A DNA stretch of 64,000 nucleotides from Chroococcus sp. FPU101 (lineage in GTDB: Bacteria > Cyanobacteriota > Cyanobacteriia > Cyanobacteriales > Microcystaceae), in the NCBI RefSeq assembly GCF_017312365.1, contig NZ_BLJI01000020.1, forward strand, positions 1 to 64,000. Reading direction: 5' to 3'. The position numbers and the translations under genes are program-made. Positions 1 to 9,744 of this stretch are shown in pieces (position 1 is the first letter of the stretch; each line of letters begins with the position of its first letter). The notes under the pieces are model-generated. The model saw only the letters and a list, made by a program, of their open reading frames with translations, was not told the origin of the DNA and searched no databases.

Positions 1-1694
1 CTAATTCGCAACTTAGTATGAGCCTCAGTTCTGTAAGCAACCCACGCTTATACAGTATTGAAGATCTTTATCAAGACCCCCAACTTCAACCGTTGGTATC
101 GAAATTCGAGCAGACACGCATTCGTTCTATTTTAATCGTCCCGTTACAGTATCACAATCAATGTGTCGGATGCTTGAGTATTTTTCGTAATGAAATTGAA
201 ACAGAAAAGTTATGGGCAGGACATTGGCAACAAGATGAGCGAAACCACTTGCCAAGGCGATCTTTTGAAATCTGGCGAGAAATTAAACAAGGCCAAGCTC
301 AAGCATGGAAACCAGATGAGATTAAGCTGGCTGATGCTTTGGGAACACATCTTTATCTAACTGTCATGCAGAAGCGTGTTGAAGAAACTCTTCGCCATCA
401 ATCTCTTCATGATCAGTTAACTGGTTTACCTAACCGAATGTTATTTCATAATCTCCTGACTTTGGCTTTGGCTCAAGCAGAGCATCAGGGTCAGAGCCTC
501 GGTGTGATGTTTCTTGATTTAGATCGCTTTAAATTGGTCAACGATACTCTAGGTCATGCCGCAGGAGATTTGTTATTACAGCAAACCGCACAGCGACTCA
601 CCAGTTGTTTACGACCAGAAGATACGATCGCTCGTTGGGCAGGTGATGAGTTTACGATCTTGGTTCTTGATCTTCACTCTACTGAACAAGCGATTAGTAT
701 TGCTCAAAGAATTTTAAGAGCATTCGATGAGCCTTTCTATCTTGAAGGGCAGGAACTTTATATAAAATCCAGTATTGGGATCGCTTTTGCTCCTTATGAT
801 GGCAAAGATGCGGAAACTCTGCTTAAAAATGCTGATATCGCCATGTATCGGACTAAACAACAAGGCAAAAATAATTATCAACTTTATGCGCCCAGCATGA
901 ACACTAAAGCCTTAGAACGCTTAACCCTAGAAAACAATCTTTACAAAGCTTTAAAACGTGGTGAGTTTTTATTGCACTATCAACCGCAAATCGATTTAAA
1001 CACGGGTCAAATCGTTGGCATGGAGGCTTTAATACGCTGGCAACGAGAGGGAGTAGATCTCATTCCACCTGATCAATTTATTCCCCTAGCAGAAGAGACT
1101 GGATTAATCGTAGCTATCGGTGAATGGGTGCTGCAAACTGCTTGTACTCAAAATCGCGCATGGCAATTAGCAGGGTTACCACCTTTGCGTGTCGCGATTA
1201 ATCTTTCTGCTTGTCAGTTTCAGCAAGGTGATTTAGTACAAATTGTCACTCAGATTTTGCAACAAACCCAACTCGATCCTCAGTGTCTTGAATTAGAAAT
1301 TACCGAAAGTATTGCGATGCAGGATGTTAGTTTAACAATCTCTGTTCTTAAAAAGCTCAAGGCAATGGGCATTTACATTTCAATTGATGATTTTGGGACT
1401 GGTTATTCTTCTTTAAGTACCCTTAGAGACTTTCCTGTTGATGCACTCAAGATCGATCAGTCTTTTATTCGGGAGCTTTGGACGCATTCTAGCAATAAAG
1501 CTATTGTTAAGTCTGTGATTGCTCTAGGACATGGTTTAGGATTAAAGTTAATCGCAGAGGGGGTCGAAACACCAGAACAACTCCAATTTTTGCGATCGCT
1601 TGGCTGTGATTTTGCTCAAGGTTATTTGATTAGTTGCCCACTGCCTACTCAAGCGGCTACTAAATACGGTTTTAGCTTGGCAAGATTTGTCTAA
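1..1694 (+). CDS. GAF-GGDEF-EAL cyclic-di-GMP signalling protein, 5' end cut by window edge
   Basis: The protein both resembles a cyclic-di-GMP synthase and a cyclic-di-GMP phosphodiesterase. The frame is open from the first bases; the first ATG is at 18, and the preceding codons lack a stop, so the true start is probably outside the window. Residues 1 to about 115 (numbered from that ATG) look like the end of a cyanobacterial GAF domain. The GGDEF domain (about 128-290) has AGDEF at 208-212 instead of GGDEF, with an RPED inhibitory I-site five residues before it. The EAL domain (about 305-545) keeps EALIRW near 336 and DDFGTGYSS near 456, so phosphodiesterase activity is likely. Alanine at the first GGDEF position is tolerated in some active cyclases, so synthase activity remains open. 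No membrane segment is visible in the part seen. Confidence 0.93.
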   Translation, partial: NSQLSMSLSSVSNPRLYSIEDLYQDPQLQPLVSKFEQTRIRSILIVPLQYHNQCVGCLSIFRNEIETEKLWAGHWQQDERNHLPRRSFEIWREIKQGQAQAWKPDEIKLADALGTHLYLTVMQKRVEETLRHQSLHDQLTGLPNRMLFHNLLTLALAQAEHQGQSLGVMFLDLDRFKLVNDTLGHAAGDLLLQQTAQRLTSCLRPEDTIARWAGDEFTILVLDLHSTEQAISIAQRILRAFDEPFYLEGQELYIKSSIGIAFAPYDGKDAETLLKNADIAMYRTKQQGKNNYQLYAPSMNTKALERLTLENNLYKALKRGEFLLHYQPQIDLNTGQIVGMEALIRWQREGVDLIPPDQFIPLAEETGLIVAIGEWVLQTACTQNRAWQLAGLPPLRVAINLSACQFQQGDLVQIVTQILQQTQLDPQCLELEITESIAMQDVSLTISVLKKLKAMGIYISIDDFGTGYSSLSTLRDFPVDALKIDQSFIRELWTHSSNKAIVKSVIALGHGLGLKLIAEGVETPEQLQFLRSLGCDFAQGYLISCPLPTQAATKYGFSLARFV

Positions 1695-1700
1695 AAATTC

Positions 1701-1737
1701 AAAACCCATAGGCATCAGATACCTATGGGCTATCTTA
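1701..1737 (-). terminator. Hairpin terminator between two convergent genes
   Basis: CCCATAGG at 1705-1712 pairs with CCTATGGG at 1722-1729. Read on the minus strand the stem is followed by a T-rich tract, so it best serves rfbB; it may also stop the upstream plus-strand gene. The same stem sequence recurs after mltA near 12396. Confidence 0.7.
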
Positions 1738-1748
1738 AGAGCTTACTA

Positions 1749-2816
1749 TTAACTTTTAACTCCATAAACTTGATCGTAATACGCCTGATAGTCCTTTGAT
1801 AGTAAAGGCTGCCACCACTCACGATTATTCAGATACCAAATAATAGTTTGGCGTAAACCTCCCTCTATTGTTTCTTGGGGAGTCCATCCTAACTCTGTTT
1901 TAATTTTAGTCGCATCAATTGCATAACGGCGATCGTGTCCTGGGCGATCTTTAACAAAGGTAATTAATTCTTTCGAGGGTTTCACGGGTAAGTCTGGGGC
2001 TAATTCATCCATCAATTCACAAAGTTTATAGACGAGATCGATATTTTTGACCTCATTATTACCCCCAATATTATAGGTTTCGCCCGCTTGTCCTTTGTGA
2101 AGAACTGTATCTAATGCTTGACAATGATCCTTAACATATAACCAATCTCGAATATTTTGACCATCGCCATACACGGGAAGCGGTTTTCCCAAGAGGATAT
2201 TAATACACATCAAGGGGATTAACTTTTCTGGAAAATGATACGCTCCATAATTATTAGAACAGTTCGTAATCAGAGTGGGCATTCCATAAGTATGATAATA
2301 AGCACGTGCTAGATGATCACTCCCCGCTTTTGATGCCGAATAGGGGCTATTAGGTGCATATGGGGTTGTTTCGGTAAAAGCTGGCGAATCTTGCTCTAAA
2401 CTGCCGTAAACCTCATCTGTAGAGACATGAAGAAAACGATAGTGATCGGGTTTACCTTGTTCTTGCCAATACTGACGAAAACTCTCTAATAAGGTAAAAG
2501 TTCCAACTACATTAGTTTGAATAAAAGCATCTGGCCCTAAAATAGAACGATCAACATGAGATTCGGCTGCAAAATGGGCAACTGTATCGATGTTTTCTTC
2601 CCTAAACAAAGAGTCTACTAAAGAGCGATCGCAAATATTTCCTTGAACAAACCGAAAATTATTACTATCTTCCCATAAAGCCAATGTCTTGCGATTTCCC
2701 GCATAAGTCAAAGCATCTAGCACTACAACGCGATCATTGGGGTAAGTTTCGCACCAGTGATGCACAAAATTAGAACCAATAAATCCCGCACCACCTGTAA
2801 TCAGTATCCGAGCCAT
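1749..2816 (-). CDS. rfbB: dTDP-glucose 4,6-dehydratase
   Basis: This enzyme converts dTDP-glucose to dTDP-4-keto-6-deoxyglucose, the second step of dTDP-rhamnose synthesis for cell-surface polysaccharide. It is an extended short-chain dehydrogenase of 355 residues, the usual length. The N-terminal Rossmann glycine motif GGAGFIGS follows the start methionine closely. The family motif TDEVYG and the catalytic YSASK (Tyr-xxx-Lys) are intact, as is the [14 protein letters not shown] segment typical of RfbB/RmlB. The other rml genes are not in the window. A decayed methyltransferase gene lies immediately upstream on the same strand, so the two may once have been one transcription unit. Confidence 0.96.
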   Translation of the reverse strand: MARILITGGAGFIGSNFVHHWCETYPNDRVVVLDALTYAGNRKTLALWEDSNNFRFVQGNICDRSLVDSLFREENIDTVAHFAAESHVDRSILGPDAFIQTNVVGTFTLLESFRQYWQEQGKPDHYRFLHVSTDEVYGSLEQDSPAFTETTPYAPNSPYSASKAGSDHLARAYYHTYGMPTLITNCSNNYGAYHFPEKLIPLMCINILLGKPLPVYGDGQNIRDWLYVKDHCQALDTVLHKGQAGETYNIGGNNEVKNIDLVYKLCELMDELAPDLPVKPSKELITFVKDRPGHDRRYAIDATKIKTELGWTPQETIEGGLRQTIIWYLNNREWWQPLLSKDYQAYYDQVYGVKS

Positions 2817-2819
2817 ATT

Positions 2820-3376
2820 TTAAGATTTTGTATAAGGTTTATAGAAAGAATAAGACTTTTCTAACAAAAATTTATGTTCAATGTAAATGCTCGCCTCTAG
2901 AAACAGATCTTGCATCTGGTCTTTTGAGAGTACCCTTAATTCTTTAATCATTTCTGTCCAAGCGGGTAATTTAGTTTCCCAAGACTTAATTAAACGATTA
3001 ACCGATTGAACCTCAATCGCAAAAGCAATTTGTTGTTCTTGATTTCCAACGTCTTCGCTCACAGAATTACTGTAAACCAGATCGAACGATTTGTCAGCAA
3101 ATATCTCACGAAGATCGGTTGATTTCCCTCAATATAATAATAGCGGGATAATTGATGATCTTGTTTTAAGCCATCGGGTAAATTAACAATCGTGACCTCA
3201 AAATCGTGTTCTAGCAAATCCCACATATAAGAACTGCCGCCTAAGTCAATAATTTTAGCTTGCTTAGGTGGCTTAACGAGTTTGAGAAAAGAAAGAAGAC
3301 GTTGTGTTCGCCAATTTTGGACATAAGTTTGATTTTGATAAGCCCAATTATTCAATTTGCGGACAATAATTTGCAT
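2820..3376 (-). pseudogene. Decayed class I SAM-dependent methyltransferase
   Basis: Two adjacent minus-strand frames together look like one small methyltransferase. The upstream frame (from 3376) carries the SAM-binding motif IIDLGGSS and the following FEVTIVNLPDG strand. It then shifts frame at about 3115-3130: the other frame reads TDLREIFADKSFDLVYSNSV, exactly the segment expected next, and continues into the downstream frame ending at 2820. That second part keeps KSWETKLPAWTEM and RVLSKDQM, but the stretch between AIEVQ and these motifs (junction near 3005) is shorter than I would expect, so an internal deletion is also likely. The frameshift is seen directly; the deletion is inferred from remembered homologues. 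The gene starts at ATG 3376 and runs up to rfbB with a 3-base gap. Confidence 0.75.
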
Positions 3377-4222
3377 AATTGTTTTAAAAAGTTTTCGCCA
3401 TTCAACACAACTTTAGTTTTCAGATTATGAACTAATAAATAGTTTCCTATTCAAGAAATCTAATTTTAAATACTATCAGTTTTTTGGCAAAATCTAACAA
3501 TGATGACTAAAAGGCTAATGTTATTCTCTTGATTGCTTCAAAAAATCACAACAGCTAGGGGAATTGGTGATTAAAGGCTCAGATCACTTTCAGACTCCAA
3601 GCCCCTAATCCATACAATATAGTGTCAAATGGATTTCATCTTGGTTAATCGTTTGGCGATCGTTAAGATGAGAAACACTGACAACAAATACACAACGGCC
3701 AAAAGTATAATTAGGTGAGGCATTTTTTTAGGATCAGTTTAAATGAACGATTAAAAGGCGTAAGTTACCACAACCTGCTGAATTGCTCACTCTTAAGCGC
3801 GACAAAATCCTCGCCCACCATCTTTTACAAGCAAGCAAATTCCGAGCCTAAAAGCCCATTAATTCAGTTGAGTCAGCGACAAAATCGACTAACCCATCTT
3901 ACTTTTTCAGAACCGCTAAGTATAAATTCTTAAGTAATAATTCTCAAGTCATTGTTTTTAGCTATTCAGTTCTGAACTTTAAGTCATATGGAAATTCTTA
4001 AAACCCTTTAACAATAGCCTAACATAAGTTATTCAAATTGAAACTAACTCTTAAGATGTTTGATCGCTTCATCAACGCTTCTATCAAAGGAATGAGACCT
4101 CATGGATCTCGGTCTTGGTGACCTCAAGCTCAAGAATCTATTTCCCAGTCTGGATAGGTTAGCTTAAAATAAATGTAAGGATATGTAAACTTTCGTAACT
4201 ATCTCGCCAAATTGGCTGACTA
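3377..4222. other. Gene-poor 846-base intergenic stretch upstream of sds
   Basis: I see no convincing gene. A 72-codon plus-strand frame at 3715-3933 has no recognisable domain and unremarkable composition. An imperfect inverted repeat at 3556-3607 (TAGGGG..TTGG against CCAA..CCCCTA) could fold and resembles the GGGGTTTGG palindromes elsewhere in the window. The promoter of sds is presumably in the last 200 bases, where TGTAA is repeated near 4177-4190. Confidence 0.5.
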
Positions 4223-5197
4223 ATGATCACAACCACTTCTTCTATTTTTGCCCCCGTCGAAGCCGATCTCCGTCTATTGACCGATAATCTAACTAAACTG
4301 ATTGGTGCGCGTCATCCCATTTTAGGAGCCGCTGCAGAACATTTATTTGGAGCAGGTGGGAAACGAATTAGACCTGCGATCGTCTTTTTAGTCTCACGGG
4401 CGACTTTACTCGATCAAGATCTGACAGCACGACATCGACGGTTAGCGGAAATAACCGAAATGATTCATACCGCTAGTCTAGTTCATGATGATGTTGTCGA
4501 TGAAGCGCAACTGCGACGCAATGTACCAACCGTCAATAGTTTATTTGACAATCGAATTGCGGTATTAGCGGGTGACTTTCTCTTTGCTCAATCTTCTTGG
4601 TATTTAGCGAATTTAGATAATCTACAAGTTGTCAAACTTCTCTCAGAAGTCATTCGAGACTTTGCAGAGGGGGAAATTCAACAGGGAATCAATCGCTTTG
4701 ATACCAGTTTATCGATCGAAGCTTATCTAGAAAAAAGTTATTATAAAACCGCTTCTTTGATCGCTAACAGTTCTAAAGCTGCTTGTGTTCTCAGCGATAC
4801 TTCCAGCGAAGTTTCCGAACATATGTACTTATATGGACGAAATTTAGGACTTGCTTTTCAAATCGTCGATGATATTCTCGATTTCACATCACCAACAGAA
4901 GTTTTAGGCAAACCTGCTGGCTCTGATTTTATCAGTGGCATTATTACGGCCCCTGCTTTGTATGCCATGGAAGAAAATCCTTATTTAGAAATTTTAATCG
5001 AACGAGAATTTAGCGAAGACAACGATATTGAAAAAGCTTTAGCGATTGTTAAAGAAAGTAATGGAATTCAAAGAGCTAGAGATTTAGCTTTACATCATGC
5101 TCAACAAGCTTTACAGCATATCACTTGTCTTAAACCTTCGGCTTCGGCTCAAGCTTTAGTGGATTTAACTGATTATGTTTTAAGTCGTTTGTATTAA
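4223..5197 (+). CDS. sds: Solanesyl/long-chain all-trans polyprenyl diphosphate synthase
   Basis: This trans-prenyltransferase elongates allylic diphosphates with isopentenyl diphosphate to the long chain used for the plastoquinone (and related quinone) tail. It has 324 residues, normal for the family. The first aspartate-rich motif, DDVVDEA, begins at residue 89, and the second, DDILDF, lies near 216. GGKRIRP is at about 45-51. Assignment to plastoquinone biosynthesis rests on the family and on the cyanobacterial context; chain length cannot be read from sequence with confidence. It is preceded by a long non-coding region and followed by a convergent DNA methyltransferase gene. Confidence 0.93.
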   Translation: MITTTSSIFAPVEADLRLLTDNLTKLIGARHPILGAAAEHLFGAGGKRIRPAIVFLVSRATLLDQDLTARHRRLAEITEMIHTASLVHDDVVDEAQLRRNVPTVNSLFDNRIAVLAGDFLFAQSSWYLANLDNLQVVKLLSEVIRDFAEGEIQQGINRFDTSLSIEAYLEKSYYKTASLIANSSKAACVLSDTSSEVSEHMYLYGRNLGLAFQIVDDILDFTSPTEVLGKPAGSDFISGIITAPALYAMEENPYLEILIEREFSEDNDIEKALAIVKESNGIQRARDLALHHAQQALQHITCLKPSASAQALVDLTDYVLSRLY

Positions 5198-5277
5198 TAA
5201 CTCAAACTTTTTTAAATTCAAATAAGTGGTCATAACTTGATAAAAATAACCACTTGTTCAATTTTTGCTGATTATTT

Positions 5278-6597
5278 TTATAGATGTTCAATATTGCTTT
5301 TAGATAAACTCAGTTTTCTTTTTCTAGGTTCAATTACGTTGGAATTAACATTAAAATATTTAGTAGCTTTTCTCATATCAAATTTTAATAGATCAGTATT
5401 TCCTAAATTTTTGATAAATTTTGTTGGTTCTGGCTTAATCTCTAGAGCATTCATAATTTCGGATGCAATAGCTTTAGCTAAAAGGGGTGGAACTGAGTTA
5501 CCAATTTGTCGAAATCCATGCCATTTTGTTGTATGAAATCTAAACCAATCTGGATAAGAATGTAAACGTGCAGCCTCACGAACCGTTATACATCTCGGTA
5601 TAAAAGGATGAATGGGTCTTGGAGATGTAAAAGATCCTCTATTACTCGCGGTTCCTGCACGAAGTGTATTACAAATTCCGTTAGGGTGAAGTTTATAAAA
5701 ACGGCTGATTGGTTCAGTTTTTCCATTGGGAGTATCAGCAAATCTTTGTACAGATTCTGGAGTATGTTTTGTTCTTAGACTTGATGTTAAGATTCTAGAG
5801 TCGTAATGACGTTGATAAGAATAATTATCACTTAGAAAATCAGCACAAATTTTTTTTACATAATCGCTTGATTTTCCGAAATCTGCTATTATCCAGTCTT
5901 TTTCATATAATTCTGGATAGTTTTCTATGATTGGTAAATCTTGAATGGCTTCCCAAACAGTTGGACATAATGGTAATTCCTGAGCTAATTTAGAAGTTTT
6001 AATTGTAGCAGATTTAGTAATTTTCGCAGGATAATTAGGTAGTTTTAAATCAGAGCGACAACCCATTAAAAATAATCTTTGGCGATTTTGAGGTACGCCA
6101 TATTCAGAAGCATTTAACACTCGGTAATCATGACACACTTGATAGCCATTATCTTCAAATTTATTAATAATTTCAATAATAAATTTTTGATGTTGACCGA
6201 TAGTCATTCCTTTGACATTCTCTAAAACAAAAAATTTAGGTTGTAGTTCTAATACTAATCTAATGTAATGATAGACTAAAGTATTTCTCTCATCATCTAA
6301 AGATCGTTTTCCAATTATCGAAAATCCTTGACAGGGAGGCCCACCAAAAACCACATCAATTTCTTGCTCCCCAATAGCAGAGCGTTTTCTAATTTCGTCT
6401 CCTGTAGTATCAATAATACTTTTACAGAGAACATTCCAAAAAGGAAAATTAAACTGATGTATCGCGCAGTGAATTGGATCAATTTCGACGGATGCCAAGA
6501 CATCAAAACCAGCTTGCTCAAAACCTAATGTCATTCCACCCGCACCAGCAAATAAATCGACAGCGATCGGTCTATACTGTTTTTGATGATGGATCAT
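5278..6597 (-). CDS. DNA (cytosine-5-)-methyltransferase
   Basis: The protein methylates carbon 5 of cytosine in a specific DNA sequence. Of its 439 residues, motif I (DLFAGAGGMTLG) is at about 14-25, motif IV with the catalytic cysteine (PPCQGFS, Cys89) follows, then motif VI (ENVKG, about 126), a target-recognition region, and motif X (QIGNSVPP) towards the C terminus. All key residues are present. No restriction endonuclease gene is adjacent, so it is probably a solitary methylase. Cyanobacteria commonly carry a solitary enzyme of this type acting on CGATCG, the core of HIP1, and HIP1 is abundant here; that specificity is an inference. An IS200/IS605-type element starts about 50-60 bases upstream of the start codon. 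Confidence 0.93.
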   Translation of the reverse strand: MIHHQKQYRPIAVDLFAGAGGMTLGFEQAGFDVLASVEIDPIHCAIHQFNFPFWNVLCKSIIDTTGDEIRKRSAIGEQEIDVVFGGPPCQGFSIIGKRSLDDERNTLVYHYIRLVLELQPKFFVLENVKGMTIGQHQKFIIEIINKFEDNGYQVCHDYRVLNASEYGVPQNRQRLFLMGCRSDLKLPNYPAKITKSATIKTSKLAQELPLCPTVWEAIQDLPIIENYPELYEKDWIIADFGKSSDYVKKICADFLSDNYSYQRHYDSRILTSSLRTKHTPESVQRFADTPNGKTEPISRFYKLHPNGICNTLRAGTASNRGSFTSPRPIHPFIPRCITVREAARLHSYPDWFRFHTTKWHGFRQIGNSVPPLLAKAIASEIMNALEIKPEPTKFIKNLGNTDLLKFDMRKATKYFNVNSNVIEPRKRKLSLSKSNIEHL

Positions 6598-6639
6598 ATG
6601 ATTGATAACTTTTTGAGGTATTGAGCAAAAACATGATTA

Positions 6640-6690
6640 TAATCACATTTTGACATCCTCCCCTCCGTAAACGGAGGAGATTCCCTTAAA
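6640..6690 (-). ncRNA. Putative omega RNA (reRNA) 3' scaffold at the right end of the IS
   Basis: TnpB proteins use a guide RNA made from the 3' end of tnpB and the right end of the element, with the guide itself taken from flanking DNA. Here the right-end hairpin at 6662-6677 lies just past the tnpB stop, and the flank below about 6645 would supply the guide. This is inferred from family knowledge; no transcript is seen. Confidence 0.4.
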
Positions 6691-7903
6691 ACAGACTTAA
6701 CTGTACTGCTTTAAAGGTGGTTGACGCTTCACAGACTGTTGCTACCTTTGACGGTGGTAGTCTTACACTGTCTCCACGTCCGTTTAAAGTCTCAGTATGC
6801 CCTACCGCGACGTTTAATATATTGACTGAAGCGTTAATATCACGGTCTAGTTCTGCGCCACAAAACAGACAATTCCATTCACGAATATTTAACGCTTTTT
6901 TACCACCGATTTCACCACAGCACGAACATCTTTGGCTTGTTGGCTCCCATCTATCAATGACTCGGAAATCCCGTCCGTACATTATTGATTTAGCCTCTAG
7001 CATAGCCCGAAAACTTCGCCATCCTAAATCTGAAATACCACGAGACAATTTACGGTTTTTGATTAGTCCACTGACGTTTAAATTTTCTAGAACTATCGTT
7101 TGGTTTTCACGAATAATTTTAGTAGACAACTTATGGAGAAAATCAGTTCTTGTGTTTTTGATTTTTGCGTGAAGTTTGGTTACTCTTTTTCTTGCTACCT
7201 CACGCCGCTTACTTCCCTTTTGTTTCCTAGATAAATTTCTTTGTAGCGACTTAAGTCTTTTCAGTCGTTTCTTTAAAGGCTTTGGTGCTTTGACCTTTTC
7301 CCCTGTACTCAAAGTAACAAAATCAGTAATGCCTAAATCAATTCCCACTGATTGATTATTGTCTTTTAAGGGAAAAAGATTAATCTCAACAACAAAGCTT
7401 AAGAAATACCTACCAGCACAATCTTTAATGATAGTTACACTCGATGGCTCACTAGGTAGGGGACGGCTCCATTCAATTTTAAGCTTACCTATTTTGGTTA
7501 AATAGACATTGTGCTGTCCGACTTTAAAGCCACCTATTCTAAATCTAGCTGATTGATTAGAACTACGTTTCTTGAACCTTGGTAGCCTGACTTTCTTCCC
7601 TTTTCTTTTTCCTTTACAAGATGCAAAGAAATTAGAGAAAGCTTGACCTAAATCTTTAATAGATTGTTGCAAAGGAATGTTAGAAACGTCTTTTAACCAT
7701 TCTCTATTTTTGGACTTTTTAGCTTGAGTGATAAACCGCTTTTGTAGTTCACTTTCTCCTATATATTTATTTCCTTTCTGATAAGACTCTTGACAGAAAG
7801 CTAACGCATCATTCCACACGACTCTACAGCAGCCAAACAATTGAGCTAAGGCTGTTTTCTGAGTGTTGGTTGGGTAGACGCGGTAGCGATAACGTGCTTT
7901 CAT
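6686..7903 (-). CDS. tnpB: TnpB RNA-guided endonuclease of an IS200/IS605-type element
   Basis: TnpB is an RNA-guided DNA nuclease that helps the element persist; it is related to the ancestor of Cas12. The 405-residue protein starts with a helix-turn-helix-like region (YRVYPTNTQ). The RuvC-like catalytic acids appear intact: Asp189 in GIDLGI, Glu273 in VLENLNV and Asp355 in DRDINAS. A four-cysteine zinc finger is formed by Cys326/Cys329 and Cys345/Cys348. Length and domains match full TnpB, so it is likely functional. It is transcribed towards the DNA methyltransferase gene on the same strand. Confidence 0.94.
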   Translation of the reverse strand: MKARYRYRVYPTNTQKTALAQLFGCCRVVWNDALAFCQESYQKGNKYIGESELQKRFITQAKKSKNREWLKDVSNIPLQQSIKDLGQAFSNFFASCKGKRKGKKVRLPRFKKRSSNQSARFRIGGFKVGQHNVYLTKIGKLKIEWSRPLPSEPSSVTIIKDCAGRYFLSFVVEINLFPLKDNNQSVGIDLGITDFVTLSTGEKVKAPKPLKKRLKRLKSLQRNLSRKQKGSKRREVARKRVTKLHAKIKNTRTDFLHKLSTKIIRENQTIVLENLNVSGLIKNRKLSRGISDLGWRSFRAMLEAKSIMYGRDFRVIDRWEPTSQRCSCCGEIGGKKALNIREWNCLFCGAELDRDINASVNILNVAVGHTETLNGRGDSVRLPPSKVATVCEASTTFKAVQLSLF

Positions 7904-7939
7904 AGAGATATTATATCACATAATCCCTGTATACTTCCC

Positions 7940-8128
7940 ATGAAAACCAGAGTAGATTTTTATATAGAACTTGAAGAAAAACAGCATTTAGAAGACTATT
8001 GCAAAGCAACAGGAAGAACCAAGACAGATGTTTTAAGGGAATTAATTAGAAAACTCAAAATCCCTAAAAAGCCGTCGTTTTACGACGGGGCTTGTACCCA
8101 TTTTTTTGGTCAAAAATTTAATCAATAA
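7940..8128 (+). CDS. Small ribbon-helix-helix (CopG-like) protein carried by the IS element
   Basis: A 62-residue protein whose first 40 residues (MKTRVDFYIEL then RTKTDVLRELIRKL) have the strand-helix-helix pattern of RHH DNA-binding proteins. It is divergent from tnpB, 36 bases away, so it could repress the shared promoter region. The last 20 codons run straight through the terminal hairpin of the element (8071-8091) and stop at 8126-8128, at or beyond the IS boundary, so the C terminus depends on the insertion site. The function as an IS regulator is inference from position. Confidence 0.7.
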   Translation: MKTRVDFYIELEEKQHLEDYCKATGRTKTDVLRELIRKLKIPKKPSFYDGACTHFFGQKFNQ

Positions 8129-8173
8129 CGATGCTGCAGCTACTCAGTATGATTACTCATTGACTCATGGGAT

Positions 8174-8962
8174 CTAAAATTCGACAATGACAGGGGTATG
8201 ATCACTTGGTTTTTCCAGTTTTCGGGGTTCGATGTCAATTTTACAACTAAAGGCTTGCTCGTATAACCTAGGAGTGAGGTAAATGTGATCAATGCGCCAT
8301 CCTCTATTTTTAATAAAACCTGCGCTACGATAATCCCACCAACTAAAATGATTACCTTCTGTGGTAAACTTTCTAAAAGCATCTTGTAAACCAACCGACA
8401 AAACATTTTGTAATGCTTGTCTTTCGGCTGGAGAAGACAAAATATGGTTTTCTTTTCCTTGGGGATCATAGATATCTTTATCTTCTAAAGCAATATTAAA
8501 ATCACCACAGACACATAGTTCTTGTGAGGTTTTATTCCGTAGTTCAGTCAAATAATCTTTTAGTAGTTCTAACCAAAATAGTTTAAATTCATATTTTTCG
8601 CTACCTATTTCAGAACCGTTAGGAACGTAAAGATTAATGATTCGTACTTGGTTAATCACGCCTGTAATCACACGTTTTTGTACATCAAATTTTTCCCCTT
8701 TAGTTTCGCCTAAAATGGAAGCAAAACCCATACTAACATCTTCGAGTGGAGTACGACTAATTAGTGCAACTCCGTTATAAGCTTTTTGACCCGAAATATA
8801 GAGATAAAATCCTAATTCTTCAAAAAGTGTTTTGGGGAAATCTGAGTCAATTACTTTGGTTTCTTGTAGACATAAGACATCAACTGGATTACTTTCTAAC
8901 CAATTAATAACATGAGTTATGCGCGTTCGTATTGAATTGACATTCCAAGTAGCAACCAGCAT
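8174..8962 (-). CDS. xth: Exodeoxyribonuclease III
   Basis: This is a 3'-5' exonuclease and AP endonuclease of base-excision repair. I place the start at ATG 8962, giving 262 residues that begin MLVATWNVNSIRTR, as the family does; an in-frame extension to 9013 adds 17 residues without homology. Conserved sites seen are WNVNSIR, LCLQETKV (metal-binding Glu), NLYVPNG, CGDFNIA, WRIDHIY and SDHTPV (catalytic Asp-His pair). The gene stands alone on the minus strand upstream of the IS element. Confidence 0.95.
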   Translation of the reverse strand: MLVATWNVNSIRTRITHVINWLESNPVDVLCLQETKVIDSDFPKTLFEELGFYLYISGQKAYNGVALISRTPLEDVSMGFASILGETKGEKFDVQKRVITGVINQVRIINLYVPNGSEIGSEKYEFKLFWLELLKDYLTELRNKTSQELCVCGDFNIALEDKDIYDPQGKENHILSSPAERQALQNVLSVGLQDAFRKFTTEGNHFSWWDYRSAGFIKNRGWRIDHIYLTPRLYEQAFSCKIDIEPRKLEKPSDHTPVIVEF

Positions 8963-9013
8963 TTTAAGTGATTTTTGTTGAATTTGTGTATAGTATCTTA
9001 CTATTTTAAACAC

Positions 9014-9744
9014 AAACTCACCAATTCAAAAAGTACTTTTGTTCAATTGATATAAGTTGTTATAATTCTGCTCAAGAACGTAGGTTTTTCTACTGTGTGA
9101 GCTAAAAGACATAATTAAACTAATTTTTTTCTAAATCAAGTGCTATTTTATACCAAAAAGATTATTTCTTTTGCGGATGGTAAAAATAAATAAATTTGTT
9201 AATCTAGGAGATGTGGAGAGTTATAACTATATTGAGTTGAGGTATCAGTAGAAATACTCGTCTAGCCCTTATATTTAGTATAGAGTGTAACAATCTTCAA
9301 TCGGTTAATATGTTAGATTACTCCTCCCTTGCACGCTTTTAATTTTGGGTTTGATTGAATCCTATCCTTAGCTTAATGTGTTTAATTGCACCTGAGTTTG
9401 AGGTGGGATAAAACTGGCTGAAAAAAGACGATTTTTTAGGTATGTTTCTTGTTAGTGGAACCTAATGGCTTATTTCTTGTCTACGCATACACAAAGAATA
9501 CTGATTCTGTACTTTCAACATCTTGACTATGCAAAAACCACATCCCTAACTATTTTTCAGTTAGCGGGCTATGTTATGACAAGAGTAAAAGAACATAAGC
9601 TCAAAACTTCCAGAAAAATACTTAAGTAAATCATCCCATTTTTAGACAAACAATCATATTTTCTGTAAAAACGCCTGATTAAACAGTAGAAGTAATTGGG
9701 AAACCTAGTAAATAGATAAAAGTAAAAAACGTATCGAGGTTTAT
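9014..9744. other. About 730 bases without a recognised gene
   Basis: No reading frame here looks coding. A small hairpin is present at 9546-9564 (CTAACT against AGTTAG). The promoter and leader of the gene starting at 9745 presumably lie here, with a GAGGT ribosome-binding motif at about 9736-9740. I see nothing else that I can name. Confidence 0.5.

Larger units (their letters stand above)
6640..8110 (-). mobile_element. IS200/IS605-superfamily (tnpB-only, IS1341-like) element
   Basis: The element carries tnpB but no tnpA, plus a divergent ribbon-helix-helix gene. Its ends are marked by hairpins: CCTCCG TAAA CGGAGG at 6662-6677 beyond the 3' end of tnpB, and GCCGTCGT/ACGACGGGGC at 8071-8091 at the other side. 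Both are typical of subterminal imperfect palindromes in this superfamily, which transposes as single-stranded DNA without making target duplications. Exact boundaries cannot be set without an empty site. Without tnpA it would depend on a transposase supplied elsewhere. Confidence 0.75.

Noticed and set aside
3715-3933. 72-codon plus-strand frame upstream of sds
   Set aside because: There is no recognisable domain, ribosome-binding site or coding-like residue pattern.
5278-7903. A restriction-modification or CRISPR-like defence pair made of the methyltransferase and TnpB
   Set aside because: TnpB belongs to the IS element by its terminal hairpins, and no endonuclease or repeat array is present.
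9014-9744. Yfr1-type small RNA near ACTCCTCCCTTGCAC
   Set aside because: The diagnostic ACTCCTCACAC core is not present.
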